64,000 bases of DNA. It comes from Iris pallida. Its lineage: Eukaryota > Streptophyta > Magnoliopsida > Asparagales > Iridaceae. Made by a program: the position numbers and the translations under genes. Shown here piece by piece: positions 1 through 10,505 of the stretch. Where the stretch lies: the NCBI GenBank assembly GCA_029216955.1, contig JANAVB010023996.1:12874269-12938268 (forward strand), given 5' to 3'. The notes beneath the pieces were generated by a model. It ran no database searches and was not told the DNA's origin. It worked only from the letters and a program-made list of their open reading frames with translations. How positions within the stretch are numbered: the first letter of the stretch is position 1; each line of letters starts with the position of its first letter.

Positions 1-1664
1 TATCTGTGGTTTAAATAAACTGATAAGATATTGCTCTTATCAACAAAATCAAATTCTATCTTATCTTAAGAGCAGTGGTTTAAACAAACCGATAGGGTGG
101 TTTCCTAAAAAGATATATACAACCATCTGGCCACGTGGAACCATGTCACTTCGTAGGGCAGCGCTGCTATACGAGCTGCGCTTCTGACGGAGCTTTGATG
201 TCACTGTACTTCTAGGCGACGAGCGAGCTTGTTATTTAGGCGACGGAGACACTGCACCTTTAGGGCTATGAGTGGACTGTGCTTCAGGCAATGGAGTGAC
301 TATGCTTTAGGGTGACGAGTGGACTTGTGCTTCAAACAACGGGGTCATTGTGCTTTAGGGCGATGAGTGGATTTATGTTTCAAACAATGGAGTCACTGTG
401 CTTTAGGGCGACGAGTAGACTTGTGCTTTAAGCAATGAAGTCACTGTGCCTTAGGGTGATGAGTAGACTTGTGATTTGGGCAATGGTGTCACCAAAGTAT
501 TAGATGATGGGGGCCGTTGAATTGGCCGAGCTTTTGGTTACAACGAGGGCTCTGCACTTTTGAGTTAAAGTGAGGGCGCAGGGCTTTTAGGTTTAAAGAT
601 TTTGTACTTTTTTTAGACTGAAGTGAGGGCCCTATGTAAAGAAATGAGCTATTTGTGCTTCTAGGTCGAAGAGGAGGTGTAGATAGCTGGCTGCGCTTCT
701 GAGTCGAAGGAGCTAGTTCATGTCGAAGTCTCTTAAGAGCATTTAATGACTGCTCTTCCTGATGGCCGAGTCGGTCTCCTCCTCTTTAATTCCCACCATT
801 ATTTAGAGGAACTCAAGAAGTTAGTAGCCTAGGACTCAGTAGAATAATCCTATTAAATGAGGTTCGTTATGCTGAGTTCTAGGTTCATCACATTAATTTG
901 GGCATCATTGACCGACGACCACGTGGCATGTTCGTTGGACCACACTCACCCTATACAAAGAGGAGTTTTTCGGAAGAGTCGTCTTCCTTTCTTAGCATCC
1001 CAAATGTTATGCTCGATCCTGACTTAGCTTCGAACAACCATTGGCCTTGCATATGTCGGCTGATGGTTGTGGATCCCTTCATTCAAAGAAGTTATGCCTT
1101 TATAGGAGAACTGTTCTTGAGTTTCAGGACACACTTGAACATTTGGTATAAGGAGTTTGAACCTGAACAACATCTTGGAGGTCTTCAAGATCCAATCTTT
1201 CGTATTTGGATTAGTTGCCAATCCGAAGAGCCACAGGTTGTGCTCTGCCCTTCTCAAAGGCAGTGGCACGGCCTATGTTGTGGACTGAGTTCTCACTCGG
1301 GCCAATAGCTACTTCAGGAAGTGGCTCACTTTGATGGCGCTGCACATTTAGGAGGCTGCGCATCTATGAAGATTAACCGCCTTGTATGGCACCTGTGAAA
1401 ATTAACCCTCTTGTAGATCTTTAGATGCCTTAGTTATTTTCATACTGAATCTGTAATAGATCCTTGTAGGCAAAGCTCTTTTCTTGTAATCATGATGAAT
1501 CTGTAATAGATTATTATAGGCATGATCTAATAAAGAGCTTTTTATGAACTGCGGTTTCTGATCGTTTGTTTGTGCTTTCCTGGTACCTGCACTTTTATGA
1601 AGCTTTGTGTAGTCGAGAACACTACCTGCGCTTTTGATATACCTGCCATTTTTATGCTTCTACA
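1..1664 (-). repeat. Tat-B 3' LTR, right part (cut by window edge)
   Basis: In the minus orientation this is the start of a 3' LTR. It ends on the plus strand in TTCTACA at 1664 and is followed directly by a polypurine tract. The complete LTR is visible in copy 2 (47561-49829, 2269 bp, TG...CA). It contains a 48-bp tandem repeat. Reading frames such as 898-1308 have no recognisable domain and are conserved in copy 2 only because the DNA is duplicated. Assignment to the Tat group rests on an LTR start (TGTTTGCCATGA) and polypurine tract almost identical to Tat-A's. Confidence 0.75.
210..495. repeat. 48-bp tandem repeat inside the Tat-B LTR
   Basis: The phrase CTTTAGGG followed by a GACGAGTGGACTTGTG-like stretch recurs at about 258, 305, 353, 401 and 449, giving a period of 47-48 bp and about five diverged units. 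The same array is present in copy 2 near 48375-48660. Tandem arrays in LTRs often lie in the U3 promoter part, but no function can be assigned here. Confidence 0.8.
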
Positions 1665-1680
1665 AGACCCCCTTCAAAGT
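1665..1680 (-). other. Polypurine tract of Tat-B
   Basis: Read on the minus strand this is CACTTTGAAGGGGGTCT-like purine-rich DNA ending exactly where the LTR begins with TGTAGAAG. The plus-strand second-strand primer of LTR retrotransposons sits at this position. Tat-A has an almost identical tract at 12682-12697. Confidence 0.8.
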
Positions 1681-1933
1681 GTTTCGAACTTGAATCATGC
1701 TCGGAATACTTTGAACAGAAGCCTGACGCGTGTCTTTTTTGAGCGAATGTGCTCGGCATGCCTACTGACAGGCTGTCGTGTCACTCCCGTTTCCCGTTAT
1801 ACATATTTTCAATCTACGTGTACTGATTCTCGACATATATTTTGACTTGTATAGCATGGTTTGGTCTTGGTTTAGCTTGGCTTAGTTTATTTTGGTTTGG
1901 TTTGGGTCAAGATGGTTCATCATGTTGAACCCT

Positions 1934-1943
1934 CTTTATAAAC
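1934..1943 (+). promoter_or_regulatory. TATA-like box, plus strand, inside Tat-B
   Basis: TTTATAAACC lies 270 bp inside the element from the polypurine tract and is followed by a (CT)n leader at about 1951-1970 and a pyrimidine-rich stretch. In Tat-A the same relative place holds the promoter of the antisense extra gene, so this may be the promoter of a lost counterpart. No long coding sequence follows. Copy 2 equivalent: about 50097-50106. Confidence 0.4.
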
Positions 1944-2349
1944 CAACTTCTCTCTCTCTCTCTCTCTCCTCTATAACTCTTTCGTTTACTCCTTCTTCTC
2001 CATTACTCCTCCCACCCACTAAAGAAACCCTAGGCAAGTACAATCTTGCTTCATGATGGATCTTCCATTTTATCTTTCCATTCTCTTCTCTACTTGATTC
2101 TAAGTCTCTTTTGAACTTGGCATTTTTGGTTTTGATGGATAGATTTTTGTAGATCTATATTTTGATCTTTTCTTGTTTTTCTTGGTTTTGATATATTGAA
2201 GCTTGGTATTTCTTAAGACCAGTCGTCCCAGGCTGTAGGAAATCTTGTTCTATGCAGTTTAGACCCTTGGAAGTCTCAATTTGGACTTGTTTTGAGTAAG
2301 TTATGGCATTTTGAAGTTTTCGGGTTCCATGGGTTCTTCTTTGCTGTTT

Positions 2350-2960
2350 GGAGAATAAGAACAGTGTCTAGCGCAACCTAGCCCAGGTGCCCTTTGGCTG
2401 TGGTGAGACCTGACCTGGCACAACCCAGTCAGGCACAACCTAGCCCAGGCTCCCTTTGGCTTTGGCACAACATGACCAGGCGCAACCCAGTTAGGCGCAA
2501 CCTAGCCCAAGCGCCCTTTGGCCCTGGCATAATCTGACCTGGTGTAACCCAGTCAGGCGCAACCTAGCCCAGACACCCTTTGGCCCTGGTGCAATCTGAC
2601 CTGGCGCAACCCAGTCACGCGCAACCTGACCTGGCGCATCCCAGTCAGGCACAACCTGACTTGACGCAACCTGACCTGGCACAATCCAGTCAGGCGCAAC
2701 CTGACATGGCGCAACCGGATGTAACAAAACCTAGTCATGCGTAACCTGACCCGACGTAACCCAGTGCCTGGCGCAAGCTGACCTGGCGCAACCTGACCTA
2801 GCGTAACCCGGTCAGACGCAACCTGACCTGCCGTACACCAGTCAGGCGGAACCTGACCTGGCACAACCCAGCCAGGCACAACCTGACCCGGTGCATCCTC
2901 ATGCCTGGCGCAACCCAACTTAGGTGCCACCTATCCCTCCCTTGGCACCCCCTGTCATTT
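2350..2960. repeat. Degenerate ~19-bp repeat array (GGCGCAACCTGACCT type)
   Basis: More than twenty imperfect copies of GGCGCAACCTGACCT / GGCGCAACCCAGTCA alternate, with GCCCAGG..CCCTTTGG blocks in the first third. The minus-strand reading frames across it (QVRLRLTG-like) are only translations of this repeat. Copy 2 carries it at about 50520-51120 with point differences that make several units more alike. Confidence 0.85.
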
Positions 2961-3169
2961 CTCTGGCGCCACTTGACCAGCGCCACTTGTTGCCATGATA
3001 TCCCTTGCCCCTTGCCCCCATGCATGTTCTTCTAGTTCTTGATGTATATGCCTATGATCTTGCATGTGACTTGTACTTTACCTATCTTGTGACGATTCGA
3101 CTCGATAACTTGTTGAGCAAAACATGACTTGTCAGTATTGATAATGACATGAACACGGCATGATAACCC

Positions 3170-3300
3170 CTTAGGTGGCCAGTCGAGGCGCACTCTTGAT
3201 ATGCACTCTTGACATGATAAGTAACTTGATAAGACATGTATAATCTTTACAGTGGCCCGTCGAGGCGCACTCATGACAAGTAACAAGTAACCCGATATGA
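3170..3300. repeat. Pair of ~75-bp direct repeats
   Basis: The block GTGGCC(A/C)GTCGAGGCGCACTC, followed by a TGACA..AAGTAAC segment, occurs twice about 80 bp apart. It is duplicated again in copy 2 near 51329-51460. No coding capacity is seen. Confidence 0.6.
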
Positions 3301-4448
3301 CATGAAAATCTTGAAAGGCTGTTGCGACAGCTACCCTGACTTGCTAAGTAACACTTATCTTGACACCGTGGTTGATTTTTCTGATTGTGATTGTACAAGC
3401 TCCATGTCTCATCTTACATCATGTCTAGGACACAGATTTCTGGTTACCACGGTCAAGGATTCATAATGAATATGACTAGGTTAATGACTAGATTGATCAA
3501 GTAGTTTATATAGAGAGATTTTCCTAGTTACAGGCGATCCCGTTATCCCGGCCACACTTGAGTGGACTTGTAGCCTGCCGACGAGTAGGGCACATTTCCA
3601 GTCCACTGTCATGTGGGGCACTCCTTGAATTCATAAGTACTATAGCACACTGCCATGTATTGCACTCCAAGTCACCTAATGATTCTCTAACTCTTTGTAA
3701 CTCTAAGAAACTTCGCCTGGATAACTTGGATAGTTGCAGGGCTTGTGGCTGCTGGAACAGCTCTTTGTATCATGTAGTAACTAGGCTTGTGATAACCCTA
3801 GTTAGTTAAAGTATCAAGCCATACACATTGCTTGGCCGTGATTGATCGAAGGAGTCCGGTCTAGTCTTGTCTAGACAGTGCTAGTCTATGATTACTTCAG
3901 TACATTACAGTTATGCTTTACTCTTGTCGATAAATGATTGGAGACTAAGCTCTATTCGGGTGAAGGGTTACAACCCTGGTCCTTGTTTGGTTTACGAGTT
4001 GTAACTTGGTTACCGAAATAGTCATTTTGTTTTCTTATCGTTTATCACCCTATTTTCTCTAACTCATGTCTTTCGTTATCATTTATGTTTTTATGTGCTA
4101 ATATGCTGGTTTTATTTCTTAAGTGAAGCCTTCCTTGTGGCACTAGCTCTTTCTGGGGTTTGACCCAGCTGGTTTTGTATGGCCAGATTTCGAAGTAGCT
4201 CCCGAGGATCTACCTGTCTTCCAGCCAGATGGTGAACACCAGGCATAACCCTGGCAACGAGTGGATTTTCTTCTTTTGTTCCCTGCTCTATTGTAATTTA
4301 TTCTTTTAAGGCGTTTAGCCGCCGAGCAAGTGTTAGCTCGTGTTGAAACTTACTTTGTCTGCCTAAGGGCTGTAACATGATTGACAAATCCTAGGGTTGA
4401 TCATATATGACTTAAACTCTTGCTAGTCTTTATATTTTGTATGACTAG

Positions 4449-4680
4449 TATCACGACCCGCATCCAGTGTAAGGGCACGAGAAGCGGGTACGTCCATCCT
4501 ACGCCGCAGTATCGACGGTAGAATGCTGTCCTAGGTCACAACATCTATCAATAACTATACCTGTACGTGTCACGAACCGCACCCAGTGTAAGGGTACGAA
4601 AAGTGGGTACGTCCAGCCTACGCCGCAGTGTCGGCGGTAGAATGCTGTCCTAGGTCACAACATCAAGCAATAACCATAGC
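4449..4680 (-). repeat. Tandem duplication of the Chromo-A LTR terminus
   Basis: The last ~119 bp of the LTR occur twice in a row (4449-4567 and 4568-4680), each carrying the ACGTACCC..GGCGTAGG..CTAGGACAG block. The outer copy starts TATCACGACC where TG would be expected. Copy 2 has the same structure at 52608-52839, so the event predates the large duplication. Confidence 0.85.
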
Positions 4681-4902
4681 TGTATAATGATATACACTCC
4701 AAAAGGAGGACAATATAAAGGTACAACTCAATCACAACGTCTAAAGTAGAATAAAGAGAATAGATGTAAAGATAAGATAAAGCAATAATCTCCAACCAAC
4801 TACAAATGAGAGTAATATCTGAATATACAACATCACTAATATCCAGAAACAAAAAGTACATGAAATAAGATAACTAATGGAAAACTAGTCTAGAGATCTA
4901 AT

Positions 4903-5232
4903 CTAGACAATAGGCAAGTCTTCAGCAACTGTAGGATCCTCCTGAGGGTCCAAGTCACCAGTATCATCTAAGCCTGTGCCATAATATGTAGAATAGAACT
5001 CCTCCTCATCACCTGTAATATTTTCAACAGTCCAATCATGACGGGAATGAACATAATACATCTCACGCAGTTCATATCTTGATAGGAAATATAAAGCATG
5101 TGATAGGTTAAGATACATGAAACGCTGTAAGAAATAAGCATGAAGGAAAGAGAGAAACCGATAAACGAAGCTATCTATAATGATAATAGAGAATTGTAAG
5201 TGACTATGTGATTTAGAGTACAAGATAGACAT
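4903..5232 (-). CDS. Small acidic reading frame in the Chromo-A LTR (unknown)
   Basis: A 109-codon frame in the sense direction of the element. The last ~45 residues (VENITGDEEEFYSTYYG..LDDT..DPQ.DP..AED..IV, then stop) match a frame in the otherwise different LTR of Chromo-B at 34925-35056, including the stop position, and length differences are multiples of three. The upstream part is not conserved. The acidic block starts after ATTACAG, which could also be a splice acceptor, so it may be a 3' exon. No known function. Confidence 0.4.
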   Translation of the reverse strand: MSILYSKSHSHLQFSIIIIDSFVYRFLSFLHAYFLQRFMYLNLSHALYFLSRYELREMYYVHSRHDWTVENITGDEEEFYSTYYGTGLDDTGDLDPQEDPTVAEDLPIV

Positions 5233-5777
5233 GTGAATGACTTGATTTGCACATGATTACACTAAAGAGTTTGTACATGATTACACTACTTTGGAATTGT
5301 TCACATGACTATTTCTACTCTCTCATGCCCCAATCAATACACGAGGATCTAGACAGGTTATGTTATTGTACATGATAGTTTATACATGAAGCTCATGAGA
5401 TCATGAGAGTACATGAGAGCACATGAGTATACATGAATAATAAGAGTCCACAAAATACATGATGTTTGTGAAAATCACATGACACGATGTATTCGATGCA
5501 CCCGAGGGGGATACATCTCTTGAAAAGATCCATATAGTACTAATCTGTGATAATGTCGTGTCAGCATCAAGTAAATTAAACTATGATAAGAATATAATTC
5601 CTAACAAGTATAAAACGGTCAGAGAATGTACCAGCCTGATATCCTGGCTGTCTGATGAGAATATTAGTCTGAGCTGGAGTATCTGAGTCCTATTTAGAGC
5701 AACACAGGTCACAATATGTCCAGAAAGGTAATATTGAACATTACAATGCCTTCTATATGATTTCTAGGTCATTCTAG

Positions 5778-5836
5778 ACTAAAGTCAACTTTTGGTCAAC
5801 TCTAGTCAACTATGCTAGTCAAACTAAGTCAACTAA
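5778..5836 (-). promoter_or_regulatory. W-box (TTGAC) cluster in the Chromo-A LTR
   Basis: Five GTCAA (TTGAC on the minus strand) motifs occur within about 60 bp. TTGAC(C/T) is the core recognised by plant WRKY factors. The two related plus-strand LTRs carry a comparable cluster in the equivalent part. Copy 2: about 53941-53999. Confidence 0.5.
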
Positions 5837-6112
5837 GCCATACCAGGTCTAAACTAGTCTCACTATAGCCATACTTGCAATACAACACAATATCAAAAAA
5901 ACTACACAAGTTATATATATAAATGCTATATGCATCACACCTATAGGCTATTGCCTATAACACAAGAGCATGGTGCATATAGACATTGCATATAGGATTG
6001 CATTCCTTCATTACATTTCCTACACTCATGACATATGTATATATGCCTATTATCAATCATTCATGTCCTATACATGTACTTTTAAATAGGGGTTATACAT
6101 ATATGTAATCAT

Positions 6113-6118
<6 letters not shown>

Positions 6119-6175
<57 letters not shown>
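6119..6175. repeat. (TA)n microsatellite
   Basis: About 28 AT dinucleotides, followed by a short (GA)n run. In copy 2 the run is shorter (54279-54322), one of the larger length differences between the copies. Confidence 0.95.
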
Positions 6176-6178
<3 letters not shown>

Positions 6179-7580
6179 ACATAGAGAGAGAGAGAGAGTG
6201 AATGAAGAGTGTGAGGTAAATCTCAGTTAACTGCTAAAAAAATAACATTTAAGCCAAATTTCTGATTGAACCCAAGCTAATTTGTGTCAAAATTCAGTTT
6301 TCAAGAATCAATAAATGAGAAATCCTATACCATTTATTTAGTTTTGAAAAGAAAACCATAACAACCCAAATCGAATATTCCCAATGATCCCATATATGTA
6401 AACATGACCTCTGACATAAACTCATGTTAAACGTTAACAAAATACCATTGAAATCTCAGTAAACGATAGGATTTAACTGAACCTAGGTTTAGTTGAAACC
6501 TATGTTCAGTCTTTAACAATTGAGAGTATTGATACTTGAAAAATCCAATTCACAACCCAAACTTGTTTAACACTATGAACCCAGCTATGAAATTTATATC
6601 TCAGCTATGCATACATGATAATCATCATCAAATAAACCATGAATTTGCAGTTAAAACCATAAAAATTCTGAAACCCAGTTTTCAGTCATGCATCGAGTAC
6701 CCCACGTATTTAAAAACCAAAATACAAGCCTAAACATGAATACATATTAAACCCAGCTATGCAAACATCATTCTAGACATTTATACGTGTTGATCATTAA
6801 CAATTAATCATAAATTAGCAATTAATTCAGTTTTAAAAACTCTGAAATACAATTATTAGAACATGGTATCAGTAACACGAGTAAACCCTAAGTCAATCAT
6901 CACAAAAACTAATTAAATACCAAATTAAGGGTCGAAAACATGTCGTGTACATGTGTATGTGTCCCACAGGGTGTATCGTGTCCATATAATAGGATACGAA
7001 GTGTCCCAACCATTAAAAACACTAAAATACACGCACAGACACAGTCTGTACAGACCGCATCATGCATGCGTGTTCGTGTCTCGTGGACAAGACATAGGTC
7101 ATCCTACGCCATGTACTCACAGCCACGTGTAGCCTAGGCATAGGGCTACACGATCAACACTTAGTTTGGTGTCCACGTCGTGTCGTGTCTCGACATGAGA
7201 CGCATATCAGTAAGGAGTTTTCACGTGCGACAGTACGGTGCGAATCCAGTACACACGCGAGAACTCCCTCGATATGACATGAGGTGACACAAAACTCAAG
7301 GGGGGTGTTGTCAGAGGTTGCCCTACCTCTGTGTCAAGTGGTACGTGTCCACATCACGTGTCATGTCCGAAATCGCAATCGAGTAGCAGGCACACGCACG
7401 AGGGCTTGTGCGGCATGTCCAGTCCAAATTGGGACACGAAAATGACACGACACGATGCTCAGTTCCTAGGGAAATAAAACATACATGTAGGGCTACAATC
7501 CTATTCAAATAGATTTCAAAATTTCGAATAAAAACCCCTTTGGGGCATTTTATCAAACACGTTCACAAAGACACTGATAC

Positions 7581-7597
7581 GTGTCCGATACGGACAC
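7581..7597. promoter_or_regulatory. 17-bp palindrome in a GTGTC-rich LTR field
   Basis: GTGTCCGATACGGACAC is a perfect inverted repeat with 7-bp arms and a 3-bp centre. The same palindrome with matching flanks occurs in the Chromo-B LTR at 32212-32228. The surrounding 6930-7600 is rich in GTGTC/GACAC and holds several CACGTG cores. Copy 2: 55729-55745. Confidence 0.6.
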
Positions 7598-8309
7598 CAA
7601 ACTACTATCAATTCCTACAAAACTCATCCTACAGCTAGGGGACACCTAGATGTATGCATCTACGAGAAAAATTCATGAAATTAAAGGGTTTTAGAGAGAT
7701 TACCTATTGAGGTGAATTTTCTATAGAAAGCTCCAAAAGTGAAGATCCTCCTTGCGACTCCAAAACTCCGATGCTCTTTAAATCTGAGTTTTCTCACCAT
7801 CAATAATACATATACATAGATCAGAACCCAATGCAAGAGACTAGTGTTTAAAGGGTATAGAAATGAAGAAAATAGGAAGGATACATACCTAGGGTTTGCC
7901 AAAAGGAGAAGGAATGGAAAAGATGATGCAATTCTCAATATGAGATATTAAATAGGCTGTGGGAACCTACTTGGCCGGCTGGGATGGGATTGGGCTAGGG
8001 TTTCATACTACATGGGCTTGGGCTTCTCTCTATAGGTTAAAATAAAACATCAAATAAAAAGGTTTCTAACTAGCCTCTAATCAAACTTGCTAATTAGCTT
8101 CTAACCCGAGACTAACTAGAATATGATTTACTAACTCTATCTAATCATGCTAAGTAAGTCACTAAGTCATGGGGAGACGCTAGGCTAGGTTGCACCAAGG
8201 CTATACTATCAAAAGGCCAAAATCACAACACTAATAATATAATATTTAAAATAATCAAAAGAAATTTACAACTACCAAAATACCCTTAACTAGAAAAATA
8301 GGTGTGACA

Positions 8310-8345
8310 AATCTACCCTCCTTAAAAGAATTTTTTCCTCGAAAT
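8310..8345 (-). other. Chromo-A polypurine tract
   Basis: On the minus strand TTTCGAGGAAAAAATTC is followed by AAGGAGGGTAGATT and then the LTR start TGTCACACC. The phrase TTTCGAGGACGAAAT before the 3' LTR is typical of plant chromoviruses and is also present in Chromo-C at 40640-40675. Copy 2: 56458-56493. Confidence 0.8.
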
Positions 8346-8434
8346 TAAAGACAAAACTGAATAGATGAGAAGGATAGAAAAATTATACCTCACGACTGAA
8401 AAAGATAAGGGTATTATTCGCGCATCTCATCCTC

Positions 8435-8811
8435 CCTCTCCCAGGTAGACTAACTTGGAGAGTGGTGCCTCCAAGCTACGCGAACCAAGGGTATCGTCTG
8501 GTTCCTCAGCACCTTCTCCCGTCGATCCAGAATCTCCGTAGACTGTTCTGGATAATTAAGAGTAAGGCCCACCTCGATCTCGGAATGGTACAGTACATGG
8601 TTGGGATCTGCCACATACCGTCTCAACTGCGACACGTAAAATACATTGTGGACTCCCTCTAATGCAGGGGGCAAGTCCATTCTGTATGACACGTCATCGA
8701 CTCTTCCGCTGATGATGAAAGGTTCGATGAAACGCGAACTAAGCTTTTCACCTCCACCAAAGCGAATAGTACACACGTCGAAGATATCCTCAGGAACACC
8801 AGATCTCCAAC
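8435..8811 (-). pseudogene. Chromo-A integrase C-terminus with chromodomain-like block
   Basis: The translation shows FGGGEKLSSRFIEPF, GVHNVFYVSQLRRYV and a terminal LRNQTIPLVRVAWRHH ... TWEREDEMRE block, the standard end of Tekay/Del-type chromovirus integrases. The family's chromodomain-like tail is thought to guide integration into heterochromatin. A TAG stop separates SPS from TWERE, and a frameshift lies near the start of the block, just after FLRISST. Both lesions are also in copy 2, so they predate the duplication. Confidence 0.85.
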
Positions 8812-8901
8812 CTAGCACAAATATGGTATCAACTTAACTATAACAATCACATGATCAAACAAAAATCATAAAACAAACAAAACCAAAACCTAAGTCTAAT
8901 A
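8812..8901 (-). other. Predicted 90-bp intron in the Chromo-A integrase
   Basis: On the minus strand the coding sense runs ...TTTGAG, then GTATTAG...GTGCTAG, then GTTGGAGATCTGGTG. Removing the 90 bp joins FE to VGDLVFLR, the conserved integrase text, without a frame change. The removed piece is AT-rich and bounded by GT-AG. It is either a real intron or an insertion that mimics one. Copy 2: 56960-57049. Confidence 0.6.
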
Positions 8902-9711
8902 CCTCAAACTACAAAGGTCTTCGGTGGCTATCGGCCCAATGCCGCTGTCTGTCCTACGTCACGCGAAGTTGATCTCTGATGAGCATCACCTTCTCGGCTG
9001 TGTCAACAACAATCTCAGGTCCCAATAAAGCTCGCTCTCCAACGTCGTCCCAAGACAAGGGTGTATGACATCTACGCCCATACAGTGCTTCGAATGGTGA
9101 CATCCCAATACTGGCCTAGAAACTGTTGTTGTATGCAAACTCTACCAAATGCAAATAATCATCCCAGGAGCCACCAAAATCTAAGACAAAAGTCCATAGC
9201 ATGTCCTTGAGTGTCTGAATAATCCTGTCCAGCTGTCCGTCCGTCCGAGGGTGATATGTAGTACAGAACTTGAGCTAAGTGCCCAATCTAGTCTGTAGAC
9301 TCCGCCAGAAATGGGAAGTAAAGTGACTATCCTGATCCGAGACAATGCTCACCGAAACTCCGTGTATCCTAACAATCTGCCGCATATACATCTCTGCTAG
9401 CCACTCTGTAGACGTACCCACCTTAAATGGCAAAAATTGGGCTGATTTGGTCAACCTGTCTACGATGACCCAAATCGTATCTTTTTTCCTGGTGTACGCG
9501 GCAATCCAGAAACAAAGTCCATCGTGATGTGCTCCCACTTCCACTTCGGAATGGACAATATCTGTAACAGCCCTCCTGGCCCCTGCCTTTCTGCCTTAAC
9601 CTGCTGACAGACTAAACATCTGGCTACGAAGTGAGCTATCTCCGGCTTCATCCTATACCACCATACATCCTCCTTCAGATCCCTATACATCTTGTAGGCA
9701 CCTGGATGCAT
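8902..9711 (-). pseudogene. Chromo-A integrase core and zinc-binding domain
   Basis: From the N-terminus: an HHCC-type region (HPGAYKMYRDLK ... CLVCQQVKAERQ), the start of the catalytic core (WVIVDRLTKSAQFLP), the second Asp (SDQDSHFTSHFW) and GGSWDDYLHLVEFAYNNS. The third catalytic position reads GQLDR where the family has GQ(S/T)ER, so the essential Glu is Asp. Several stops interrupt the frame, one of them private to copy 1 (at 9274, GAGCTAAG where copy 2 has GAGCTGAG). The protein would have joined element DNA to the host chromosome, but this copy is dead. Confidence 0.9.
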
Positions 9712-9747
9712 AGAGTACTAAGAACGATAGGCCTCCTGCATAACCTG

Positions 9748-10400
9748 CTATCGAAGCACTCCGCTAGGCACACACAGTCTGGAACCGTGCCTCAATGCGC
9801 CATTCTCTGCAAGAATAAACTCATCATCCACCAATCCTGCTCGAACCTGTTCTCGGATACACCGTAGAGTAACATCCTCAAACTGAATCGACTTGATCCT
9901 CTCAATCAAGTCTGACTGAATCTGAAGGCCCCACATCTGCATGTGAACTCCTGGCACAATCACCTCATCCCCAGGCTCTCTAAATCTGCTAACAAGTGAC
10001 GATCCATCGTCAAACACATAGCTACCGGATACCTACTCAAGGCATCGGCAACCACGTTAGCATTTCCTGGCTGATACTGCAAGGAAATGTCGAAGTCCTT
10101 CATCAACTCCAACCATCTGTGCTGCCTCATATTGAGCTCTTTCTGTGTAAATATATACTTCAAGCTTTTGTGGTCTGTGAAGATCTCCACACGCTCTCCG
10201 TATAGATAGTGCTTCCACAACTTAAGAGCAAAGGTAACTACCGCCAACTCCAAATTATGGGTAGGGTAGTTCTTCTCATGCAGACGTAATTGCCTGGATG
10301 CATATGCAATCACCTTCCCATGCTGCTGCAAGACACAACCTAGACCCTACCCTAAGGCGTCACTGTAGATAGTGAACCTACTTGATCCTGATGGCAATGT
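9748..10400 (-). pseudogene. Chromo-A RNase H domain and connection to integrase
   Basis: Visible motifs are [11 protein letters not shown], the Glu of [11 protein letters not shown], the Asp of FTDHKSLKY, and NVVADALSR at the end. This domain degrades RNA in the RNA:DNA hybrid during reverse transcription. A one-base loss near 9969 (CCTCATCC against CCTCGATCC in copy 2) breaks the frame in copy 1 only. The same block is a single 204-codon frame in copy 2 (57866-58480). Confidence 0.9.
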
Positions 10401-10505
10401 CAAAATTAGGACTGTTGTCAGTCGCTTCTTCAACTCATCGAAAGTAATCTGACATTCCTCTGACCAGATAAACTTTGCGTCCTTTCTGGTCAGCCTAATC
10501 AATGG

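Larger units (their letters stand above)
1681..4448. other. Tat-B interior remnant or unassigned non-coding DNA
   Basis: No retroviral domain is visible on either strand. The stretch holds a CT-rich leader (1950-2040), a T-rich intron-like segment (2040-2340), a degenerate repeat array (2350-2960), a pair of direct repeats (3170-3300) and unique DNA to 4448. A short plus-strand frame near 4155-4248 reads ...PAGFVWPDFEVAPEDLP... and stops soon after. I do not recognise it. Chromo-A begins at 4449. Confidence 0.5.
4449..8309 (-). repeat. Chromo-A 3' LTR (copy 1)
   Basis: On the minus strand this starts TGTCACACC at 8309, right after a chromovirus-type polypurine tract, and ends in a CGTGACA-like terminus. 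The inner terminus TGTCACGAACC is at 4568. A second, slightly mutated copy of the last ~119 bp extends it to 4449. The total is about 3.9 kb, long for an LTR but usual for Tekay/Del-type elements. It contains a short acidic reading frame, W-box motifs, a TA microsatellite and a GTGTC-rich field. The 5' LTR is not in the window. Confidence 0.85.

Noticed and set aside
898..1308. 136-codon frame also present in copy 2
   Set aside because: Its conservation is explained by the large duplication alone. The copy-2 frame ends earlier and no domain is recognisable in this LTR sequence.
2491..3025. Minus-strand reading frames with QVRLRLTG-like protein repeats
   Set aside because: They are translations of the ~19-bp DNA repeat, overlap in several frames, and have no independent support.
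3558..3809. 83-codon frame in the Tat-B interior
   Set aside because: No domain, no promoter link, and its presence in copy 2 only reflects the duplication.
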